DNA of 64,000 bases from Taxawa tesnikishii (nom. ined.). Its lineage: Eukaryota; Ascomycota; Dothideomycetes; Dothideales. The notes under the pieces were generated by a model. That model searched no databases. It was not told the origin of the DNA and worked only from the letters and a program-made list of their open reading frames with translations. The DNA is taken from positions 62,001 through 126,000 of the forward strand of contig JAPDRO010000023.1 in assembly GCA_030247885.1 (NCBI GenBank), read 5' to 3'. This document shows positions 57,030-64,000 of this stretch, piece after piece. The stretch's first letter is position 1. Each line of letters begins with the position of its first letter. A program made the translations under genes and the position numbers.

Positions 57030-57681
57030 TCACTTCTTCTCGATGGCAGCGTCCTCCTCGTCGACAGTGCCGCTGCTGGAGCCGGTGGAGGCACGCTCCA
57101 GGTCGGCGTAGTCCTCGGCGGTAGGGCCATGCAGCTCTTCTTCGAAGACGGGGTCCTGCTCGACGTGCTCGAATTTGGACTTGAACATGTTGTGGCCGGC
57201 GGACGCGGAGAAGGAGTTGCTGCGACGACGGGGCTTCATCATGTTGATGTCGTAGTCCTCGAGCTCCTCACCCCTCTTGCCCCTGGGAGTAAAGCGTCAG
57301 TGCAGTCACTCCCTGGCATGAGGCGTTGGTGAGACGACGTGGGCATGGCAGCTCCGATGTGTGCGAGGGGTTCATATTGTTAATGTTAGATTGACTTACC
57401 AGTTGCCCTTTCCGCTGCCCTCCTTCTTGCTGCTCTTTGGATCGATGCCGGAATATCCGGACTTGGCGAAGTAGCGAGGCAGGTGCTCCTCAGCGGAGGC
57501 AGTGCCATTGGCAAGGCCGACGTGGTCACGGTCGTTGTACTTGTGGGAGCGAGTCACTTGCATATACCGTCAGCTCGCATGCTCGTGTGTTACAGGGTCT
57601 ATGTACGGAATGCTGGTTGTAAATCATGGTATATGTGACATTGTCGCCGCCGCAGGATTGAACAAGGGCATTGAACTTACT
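57030..57681 (-). CDS. STF2: Stf2/Tma10-like protein (ATPase-stabilising factor family), start codon split by an intron
   Basis: Small hydrophilic protein; yeast Stf2 was described as a stabiliser of inhibited F1Fo-ATPase and helps survival of drying. The reading MTRSHKYNDRDHVG, SGYSGIDPKSSKKEGSGKGNWGKRGEELED and FKSKFEHVEQDPVFEEELHG follows yeast Stf2 (start MTR, GSGKGNWGKPGDE). The best model is complement(join(57030..57282, 57400..57556, 57681)), 136 aa. The first exon gives only the A of the ATG, ending before GTAAGT at 57680; the acceptor GCAAG precedes TGACTCGC. An in-frame ATG inside that intron (57563) would instead give MQVTRSHKY. Intron 57283-57399 has GTAAGT and CCCAG ends. Confidence 0.82.
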
Positions 57682-59429
57682 GTTTGCTGTCGAAGTGGAG
57701 GAAGGAAGGGATTGAGTGGGTTGGAGGTGTGATTTGGTGAACAAGTGCGAGTTGTTGCGTGAAAGGGAGAAGATGAGTCGGAGGTTGATGTTGGAAGTAG
57801 GAAGTTCGGGACAAGGTTAGGGCCCAGATGTATGTCAGGTGCTTGGAGGCGCAGTGGAGCGGGCTCTCTCGCGTGATCAGTCTCCGTTATGACCAAACAA
57901 TGAGACTGGCTCCACAACCGTCCAATCGGTTTGCTCTCTGCCCTGCAGCAAAAGGAGCCTCAGATACGCCCACGACTGTGCAGTCTTGCTCGCAGATGTC
58001 GTATACCAACTTTACATGCTTTTCTTCCTGCGTTCCGCGATGGAAGGGCGTGGAACGGGGAGCCAAGGAGCACGGAAGAGGAGGTGTAAGCGGCATCACG
58101 CGAGCTGCCAGCCTGCCCTTCCAGGTATGGCGGGGCAAGGAGCTATGGCTGCAGATCGCGAGCCAATTGCTAACGGCATGTAGCTCATACCAGAAAGACA
58201 TGGGTTACGCAGTCTGTTATCTATCCCTCCGAGCTATTGCCTGAAACTGGAGTCCCCGATGTCGCTATCCCTGCGCGGCCATGTACGCGTCCTCGTATCT
58301 TGCTCTCTCCCGGACTTATCTCCTTTGTCGTGTGTTCACCGTTCACAGACGGCAGAACAGTCATCCCACCTTTGACGTCATTGCAATCGCTCACATGGCG
58401 AGCTCAAGCTCCTTGCCTTTCGAGCATCTTTCTCTCCTCTCTGTCTCTGAACCCGCTGTCCACTGTCCTCGCATGCCCTGTACATGTGCTGCAGGGAGAC
58501 GCAGCAACAAGGGAGCGATAAGGTACCTCAGATGCGTTGCAGGGTTCCTGAGACTAGACCCCGCTAGGTACATTTCCCCAGAAACGCCACTTTGCGGAGT
58601 CGGCCCCACACTTTTCGAATTCCCATTTCCCATATCCCCAATTTGCAGCATCCCGTGCCGTGTCTGAATTGACAGATCGTTGCCTGAGGTATCGGTGCAT
58701 GATTTGTTCTAGGCATTGCGCAAGAATACATCAAGGAAAGATCGCTTCTGACGAAGGAAGATTTCCAGCCATTACTGGCTGCACATAGTGCTGAGTGAGT
58801 GCACATTCTCATCTCCAACACACTCTTCCATACATACGTGCGATTTGCACACTCCTACTCGTCAAACACAATCTCACTCTTCTTCTGCAACGACCGGCGA
58901 CGGCTTTGCAGGACTGTGATACTTCTGTGAGAACCTCTATGAGGACTCGCTCTCAGGCTTTACCCGACAATTCGCTTAGAGTCACAAGTGCTGAACAGCG
59001 AGGACCCGGGGAACTCAGCCAGGACAACTGTCCTGCTACGGAGTTTATGAACGAGCTTTCTCAGGTTATGGTCTACGTTTTTGATGCGCGGCGAATGAGC
59101 ATTGAGGAATGTCTGGACATATGCTCACGGCTTCCATGGTTAGAGAAAGGGTTAAAGATTCAGCGCAGAGTGATATTTTGGATGCTGAACAATCACTGCG
59201 ATCTCGGACTCTAGGAACACCCGATGCGGTTCGTGTTATACCGTGGCATCTGGACCGAGATCTGGCTATGCTTCCCTCTGCTAGCTATCGCGAGAAGGGA
59301 GTACTACAGGCATCTGTGTCATCCACCACGTTGTAACGACCCTTAACCTGAGCCTCGTTACCGGAAACGCACGCACGTCCTGCAGGACTCGAACCGCGAG
59401 GTGTTTCCTTCTCTTCCTTCCAGTAAAGA
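57682..59429. other. Intergenic, divergent STF2 promoter and unassigned region
   Basis: About 1.7 kb. The first 250 nt are the STF2 leader. A plus-strand frame from ATG 58939 to 59214 (91 codons, MRTRSQALPDNSLRVTSAEQ..., with IEECLDICSRLPWLEKGLKIQ) looks mildly coding-like, but I recognise nothing in it. No repeats. Confidence 0.4.
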
Positions 59430-60206
59430 TTACCAGAAGCCGAAAAGCCGGTGAACACTGTAAAAATATTTCCCCACGAATCCGAGCTCTCTATTCGCCA
59501 GGTTGAGCCTTTCCTCCGTGCGAGGAGGGTGCTTGACAACCTCTGTGTCATCCTCACGAAAATTATGGTACCCGACACTGCCACTTCTTGGAAAGAGAAC
59601 GAAGTTGATACGGAATCGCTCCAGAGATTCCAGCAACGGAAAGGATTCGATAAGAGCAGCGTACGTATTGTCGTTACCGATTCTGTAATTTATCATCAGA
59701 CACAACCTCTGGAGTAAGGGCAGATGCATGAAGGCATCCAGGCCCGGAGAATTATCATCCAAATAGTTCACAAGCTCACTGCGGGAGTTGATCCATACCG
59801 TGAGCTTCGTGATCCAGGAAAGACAGATTGGGGTGGATGTGGGTTGAACCATGTCGCGCAGATCGGGTAGGCGAGTGAATCGCCTGTTGCCAAGGAAAAA
59901 GGCCACGGCTGCGCAGTCACGAAGCTGCTTACAGACGAGCATTATGTTGAAGGACTGGCTTGGTATGCGGTGCTTGTGCCACGAGTCGCAAAAGTCGTCG
60001 AGCTCGCTGTGCCAGTATGGTTGAACAGTAGTCCTGGGTTTGGCAAGGATGACAAGGGAATCCCGGGCAAAGATATGCCGACAGATCTCAATTTGCAGTT
60101 CCGGTGGTAAGCTTAACAGGTGTGATCTTCCGGATGGGACTAGACGATTAGTATTCGTAGTAGTGTACTCTCTAGCGTTACGCTTTACCCTCTCCTTGAA
60201 AGCCAT
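59430..60206 (-). CDS. F-box-like hypothetical protein
   Basis: Uninterrupted frame of 258 aa, ATG at 60204-60206. After a basic leader (MAFKERVKRNAREYTTTNTN) comes an F-box-like segment, HLLSLPPELQIEICRHIFARDSL, then ILAKPRTTVQPYWH, FNIMLVCKQLRDCAAVAFF and MVQPTSTPICLSWITKLTVWI. The later part (FMHLPLLQRLCLMINYRIG, YAALIESFPLLESLERF) resembles the loose leucine-containing tail of the large, fast-evolving set of Pezizomycotina F-box-like proteins. F-box proteins bring substrates to SCF ubiquitin ligases, but for this group no substrate is known. The C-terminus may have another small exon. Confidence 0.65.
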   Translation of the reverse strand: MAFKERVKRNAREYTTTNTNRLVPSGRSHLLSLPPELQIEICRHIFARDSLVILAKPRTTVQPYWHSELDDFCDSWHKHRIPSQSFNIMLVCKQLRDCAAVAFFLGNRRFTRLPDLRDMVQPTSTPICLSWITKLTVWINSRSELVNYLDDNSPGLDAFMHLPLLQRLCLMINYRIGNDNTYAALIESFPLLESLERFRINFVLFPRSGSVGYHNFREDDTEVVKHPPRTEERLNLANRELGFVGKYFYSVHRLFGFW

Positions 60207-60964
60207 CGCAACAGCAACAAGAGAAGGAGAGACGAGATGCAGGCCCTATGCCAGGGTTTTTATCATAACGATGCCCAGTGCCAACGATAGTTCGAACAAG
60301 TATAGCATCGGGAAGTCTGAGGCAATTCAAATCTGCCTTTAAAGTGATGCACCATGGTGCTGTGTGGGGACTCTAAGATCCGGAGTGAAAAAGATCACTT
60401 CTCTTCCAAAGAGCCAGTTGTTATCATTGGTTTTGTCCCTCTGATCGAATATCCCCTTCAGGGTCCTCAACAGTCAGTCCGTTCAACTGACTGATGAGAA
60501 CATTGAGAACGTACCCTCGCGGAGTAGCTGGCTTCTTGCCATGCCGTTTCGCTTTCTTCTTAGTAGATACGATGCTCGCAGAACAAGCTTCTATTCCTAG
60601 TCCCGTCAGTCTGACTCAGTAACAGGACTTCAGCGGGTGTTTATTGCGTGCACGAGTAGTCAGAGACCGCGACATAAGGTACAGTGTTGTGCTTGTACTT
60701 GAGAAAAGGTGGCACATGGTACAGATACGAGAGACGCAGGGATAAGATGTGGATGCCCGTGAAAAATTTGAGCAGAAAACCTGCCACAACGTGAAATACG
60801 TGGGAGAAGATTGGCATTTTGAGCTCTCAGCCAAAGCTCCCTTGTGCAGAGTGCAGCAAATGGGAAAAGCGCTTAGCTTTCCGTCGTGACTCCATGAATC
60901 GCTGAACCGATGCCCACACGAGAAACAGATCTTTTGTGCCCTCCAAGCGCCCCTAATGTCCCAT
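60207..60964. other. Intergenic between F-box-like gene and RPL31
   Basis: About 760 nt. On the minus strand at about 60440-60600 a stretch reads STKKKAKRHGKKPATPRGYV with no ATG, which may be a gene fragment or chance. A 166-codon minus-strand frame (60616-61116) overlaps the RPL31 coding sequence in another frame and is rejected. Confidence 0.35.
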
Positions 60965-61503
60965 TTACGCATCCTCAACGACGGCCGTCTGCAGACCCTT
61001 GGCGTCCTTGACGTTGACGGCCTGGACGTAGGAGTAGAGTCTCTCCTTGGCGCCCTCCTCGTCGTTACGCTTGCGGGAGATGCGGACACGGAGGCGGAAG
61101 GGAACGCCCTTGACACCGGCTTCCCAGACCTTCTTGTTCAGCTGGGGGTCGAGGCGGACGTCGACGGTGCCCTATAGAGCAAACGATTAGCATTGCTTCC
61201 CATGAAAGATGGGATAGAGCATGGAGCGGGTATCAGTACGTACCATGGCCTTCTCGGCGAAAGCCTTGATCTCCTTGATGGCGCGTGGTGCCCTCTTCTT
61301 GAAGGAAACGCCGTGGACCTATATATCAAAACAAACCGGTATCAGTCTTCCGCCCAATGCCAGCCTTTCGGCCTGACCATGTGTGGACTTCATCAAACTG
61401 AACGTACACGCTTGTGCAGGTGGATGGTGTATTCGCGGGCGACGACATCCTGGATGGCGGAACGGCCACCGGCCTTCTTGTTGGTCTTGGTGGTGGAGGA
61501 CAT
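60965..61503 (-). CDS. RPL31: 60S ribosomal protein L31 (eL31)
   Basis: Protein of the large ribosomal subunit, placed near the exit tunnel. Exons complement(join(60965..61171, 61244..61318, 61408..61503)) give 125 aa. The sequence [83 protein letters not shown] and YSYVQAVNVKDAKGL is the eukaryotic L31 pattern. Both introns are phase 0, 89 and 72 nt, with GTACGT donors and AT-rich TATAG acceptors. It is divergent from RPS23 at about 395 nt. Confidence 0.95.
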
Positions 61504-61898
61504 TGCGACGGGTGTGTTGTCGTGAGTGAGAGGTTTGGTCGATGGGATGGTCGTTGGGCGCAATTCAAATCGTTCAATTCCTCAGATGAGAAAAGTCGCA
61601 CTTTCCTTTCGAAATGCTAGTGGAGCGCTAAGCGGTGATTAAGCGAGAAGCGAGGCCTTGACCATAATGGGTTAGTGGTGCCAAGCCCCACTGGCTTTTT
61701 GGAAGGAACTTCTTGTTCAGTCGTGCGAAGACTTCCACCCCCAGCGACAACTCATAATACACCCATCGACACCACTCAACAACCGGTACGTTGAAGCCAT
61801 CCTCGACACTGCACCGATACACTGTTCGACGACCTTTGATACCAACGCTCGAGCGAAGAAGGAGACTCAATCACTAACATCGTATCTGTGCAGTCAAC
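61504..61898. promoter_or_regulatory. Bidirectional promoter RPL31 / RPS23 with a probable 5'UTR intron
   Basis: Only 395 nt separate two ribosomal protein starts, so both must be driven from here. On the RPS23 side a GTACGT at 61786, a CACTAAC branch site near 61872 and TGTGCAG ending at 61893 mark a probable 108-nt intron in the 5' leader, five bases before the ATG. I could not find a HomolD-type box. Confidence 0.65.
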
Positions 61899-62471
61899 AT
61901 GGGAAAGGGAAAGCCTAGAGGATTGAACGCCGCGCGCAAGCTGCGCAACACCCGCCGCGAGGGTCGCTGGGCCGACTTGCACTACAAGAAGCGCCTTCTC
62001 GGTACTGCTTTCAAGTCCTCTCCCTTCGGTGGTGCCTCCCACGCCAAGGGCATCGTCCTCGAAAAGGTCGGAGTTGAGGCCAAGCAGCCCAACTCTGCCA
62101 TTCGGAAGTGTGTCAAGGTCCAGCTGATTAAGAACGGCAAGAAGGTCACCGCTTTCGGTACGTGTACACCATATCTGGCATCGGACAAGAAGGAGGAGCA
62201 GCAGCGGCTTGTTGCAAGTGGCGAGGAGCAAAAATTGCAAGGACAAGAAGTTAAACAATCAAGGGCAACGGCTAACATGAGTACCTCCACAGTCCCCAAC
62301 GACGGTTGCTTGAACTTCATCGACGAGAACGACGAGGTTCTCCTTGCTGGTTTCGGTCGTAAGGGCAAGGCCAAGGGTGATATTCCCGGTGTTCGTTTCA
62401 AGGTCGTCAAGGTCTCTGGTGTCGGTCTGCTTGCTTTGTGGAAGGAGAAGAAGGAGAAGCCAAGATCGTAG
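61899..62471 (+). CDS. RPS23: 40S ribosomal protein S23 (uS12)
   Basis: Decoding-centre protein of the small subunit. Exons 61899..62157 and 62293..62471 give 145 aa, exactly the normal length: [60 protein letters not shown], then [17 protein letters not shown] and the end [10 protein letters not shown]. The conserved Pro of KQPNSAIRK, hydroxylated in other eukaryotes, is present. The intron (62158-62292, GTACGT to CCACAG) is 135 nt, a multiple of three, and free of stops in frame, so an unspliced reading would add 45 residues between AF and PNDG, which the family does not have. Confidence 0.96.
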   Translation: MGKGKPRGLNAARKLRNTRREGRWADLHYKKRLLGTAFKSSPFGGASHAKGIVLEKVGVEAKQPNSAIRKCVKVQLIKNGKKVTAFGTCTPYLASDKKEEQQRLVASGEEQKLQGQEVKQSRATANMSTSTVPNDGCLNFIDENDEVLLAGFGRKGKAKGDIPGVRFKVVKVSGVGLLALWKEKKEKPRS

Positions 62472-62749
62472 ATGTGGCATGGCATGACGGTTCTGGGTTG
62501 GCGAATGGGTCTCATCATTGCAAGCGTTATGGTCACGCTTGCAGGTTAGCAAAAGAAATGCAAATACCAAGCGTCTGCTTTCGAACAACACTCTGCGGCT
62601 GCAAGTCCGCCTCTCGGTCCCCACTCGCCGGATGCGTTTTCCTTGGAGAAACAACATGACTGCATGATGAGGCCAGTTCCTGTTCACATAGACTGTGGAA
62701 CACGAGTAGTATTCGGCAAAAGATTGCTGAATGAACAAAATGCCGTCGA

Positions 62750-64000
62750 CTACCTCTTCTCATTGCCTCTGTCCTTCAGTCCCTCCACGCCCTGTCCCCA
62801 AGCACCAGCCTTCTTACCCCACTTCATCGTGCCCCAGATATGCGTCCAGCTGAACTTCGGCGGCGGCTCCCTCGACGTCCTGAACGGACTAGCACCGTGT
62901 CTGAACATGACCTCATCCCTCTTCTCGTCAAGTTCCCTACTCGCACCCATCTTCGCGTCCTCTCCGTCCACCCCCGCTGGACTGTGAGCAGCAACAGGCG
63001 CAGCAGCAGCAGCAGCAGCAGCCACCGACCTCTCCCACCTCCTCACCTCCGCCGGCACGGGCTTATGCCAGCCCTCCTCGCCCCTGGCCCACCACTTCGT
63101 CCCACACATCTCCCAGAGCCTACTGCGGGCCCGCTTGTACGCGAACCTCTCATCCTCGCCCGTGAACGCTCCCGTGCGGCCGAAATCGGGCCCGGGTCTT
63201 CGTCTCAGTAAATCGTCGTCCGGATCCACGGGTCCTCGTTCCCTTCTGATCCTGTTCGGCGGGTCATCCTCGAGGGAGTCAGGGGCTAATACGCCCTGCA
63301 ATCTCGCGTGCGTATAATCCGGCTCCGGACTCGGGATGTGTTCAGGGTAGGATTCTTCGGTGTATTCGGGGTTCTGGCTTAGGACGTTAGGCCGGAAAGG
63401 CGCGGTGACGTCTTGGTAGGCTTCGGAGAAGGTCTCTGAGTGCACTGCATCGCCCTCCTCTCCTTCCCTTGTCTGTTCGGGGAAGAATAACTCGTCCGGT
63501 CCTGCGGCGGCGGAGATCAAGAGCTTGCATCGCGCTTCGTACAGAGCATCGAGCAGCGTGATGAACCGGCGTGCTTCGTTCTTCTGCAGCCAGACGAGGA
63601 CGGGAATGTCTGTTAGGACGAGCGTGTGGTAGGTCGATGCGAGGGTTATGTAGTCGGCTGGTCCGAGGGTTGAGCCGCATAGTTCGGCGAAGGTCCAGGA
63701 TGTGACGCCTGCGTGAGCGCGGGGAACGGAGATCGTGCGACCGTAGACAACCATGCTTGAGGATTGCCAAGGGATACTGTTTGGAGAGTCAGACGGGAGG
63801 GATACCGCGCGCTTTTCTACGGCGGCAAGATCGGCGTGGAAGGCTGTGAGGTCGCTTTCGGGCGACCCGGGTGGCGGGATGATGAAGTAGTTGCGAGGAG
63901 CTTTGGGTGATGGCGGTTGCTCGACCACGCTATCTGCTCTTGAAGCAGGTGCTGTTTCACCCTCCTCGGGTGAAGCGAGCTCCGGATCCATCATCAGCTG
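62750..64000 (-). CDS. AFG1: Afg1-type mitochondrial AAA ATPase, 3' part only
   Basis: The frame runs off the right edge, so the ATPase core with the P-loop is not in the window. The visible part has the conserved C-terminal Afg1/LACE1 region: FAELCGSTLGPADYITLA, TYHTLVLTDIPVL, KNEARRFITLLDALYEARCKLLIS. After it comes a long extension of about 230 residues that is acidic, Pro/Arg-rich and probably disordered, ending with an aromatic motif, FSWTHIWGTMKWGKKAGAWGQG. A polyalanine tract is encoded by a GCA/GCT repeat at about 63000-63022 (plus-strand CAGCAG run). Afg1 acts at the inner mitochondrial membrane in protein quality control. The internal MMDPE at 63994 is probably not the start. Confidence 0.82.
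   Translation of the reverse strand, partial: QLMMDPELASPEEGETAPASRADSVVEQPPSPKAPRNYFIIPPPGSPESDLTAFHADLAAVEKRAVSLPSDSPNSIPWQSSSMVVYGRTISVPRAHAGVTSWTFAELCGSTLGPADYITLASTYHTLVLTDIPVLVWLQKNEARRFITLLDALYEARCKLLISAAAGPDELFFPEQTREGEEGDAVHSETFSEAYQDVTAPFRPNVLSQNPEYTEESYPEHIPSPEPDYTHARLQGVLAPDSLEDDPPNRIRRERGPVDPDDDLLRRRPGPDFGRTGAFTGEDERFAYKRARSRLWEMCGTKWWARGEEGWHKPVPAEVRRWERSVAAAAAAAAPVAAHSPAGVDGEDAKMGASRELDEKRDEVMFRHGASPFRTSREPPPKFSWTHIWGTMKWGKKAGAWGQGVEGLKDRGNEKR
63000..63022. repeat. Trinucleotide repeat encoding polyalanine
   Basis: A run of CAG/GCA units inside AFG1, read on the minus strand as about nine alanines. Length variation is likely between strains. Confidence 0.8.

Noticed and set aside
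59375-59405. GGTTCGAGTCC-like tRNA B-box on the minus strand
   Set aside because: The arms do not pair and no A-box lies at a proper distance.
60616-61116. A 166-codon frame on the minus strand
   Set aside because: Its 5' half overlaps the third exon of RPL31 in another frame and it contains no recognisable sequence.
62158-62292. RPS23 read straight through as a 190-aa protein
   Set aside because: The extra 45 residues interrupt the invariant KKVTAFVPNDG segment, and perfect splice signals flank them.
1-64000. CRISPR arrays, rRNA genes or a biosynthetic gene cluster
   Set aside because: No regularly spaced repeats, no rRNA sequence, and the lone monooxygenase has no synthase, synthetase or P450 partner nearby.

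Overview
The window is nuclear DNA of a filamentous ascomycete (Pezizomycotina). The signs are short introns (about 46-140 nt) with fungal GT..CTRAY..AG signals, closely packed genes on both strands, and orthologues of fungal-specific proteins (Kgd4, Efm6, Axl2, Ccz1, PDR-type ABC transporter, HET domain). A Dothideomycete (black-yeast or Capnodiales-like) is my guess from the overall feel of the proteins; the sequence does not prove it. I see no intact mobile element, tRNA, rRNA or CRISPR.

Layout. 1-19.9 kb: sugar transporter (-), ALG10 (-), NEM1 (+), a DUF1857 protein (+), FMT1 (-) divergent from CCZ1 (+), a flavin monooxygenase (+), MED18 (-) and KGD4 (+). 20-27 kb: a gene-poor stretch holding an F-box-like fragment, one DUF202 membrane protein and a broken HET-domain gene. 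27-43 kb: MPP10 (+), a GPI-anchored wall protein (+), a full PDR/ABCG transporter (+), an NCBP3-like RNA-binding protein (+), an unknown protein (-) and EFM6 (-). 43-57 kb: AXL2-like (+), an unknown protein (-), ECT1 (+), a p24 cargo receptor (-), SWC4 (+) and a histidine acid phosphatase (+). 57-64 kb: STF2 (-), an F-box-like protein (-), RPL31 (-) divergent from RPS23 (+), and the 3' part of AFG1 (-) running off the right edge.

The genes are mostly independent housekeeping functions: N-glycan assembly (ALG10), lipid and nuclear-envelope control (NEM1, ECT1), vacuole fusion (CCZ1), transcription and chromatin (MED18, SWC4), ribosome synthesis (MPP10, RPL31, RPS23), mitochondria (FMT1, KGD4, STF2, AFG1) and the secretory pathway (p24). 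I see no biosynthetic cluster.

The strongest unexpected signal is twelve single-base frame changes at short homopolymer runs inside six otherwise well-preserved genes (ALG10, CCZ1, AXL2, the 47-kb unknown gene, ECT1, SWC4). Eleven look like one missing base and one like an extra base, and in each gene the exon arithmetic returns to a multiple of three when they are counted. Homopolymer sequencing or assembly error is the simplest reading; recent decay of duplicated copies is the alternative. Other points of interest are a start codon split by an intron in STF2, a GC-AG intron in EFM6, three stop-free introns of length 3n, and a seven-fold [E/D]LF short motif in the NCBP3-like protein.
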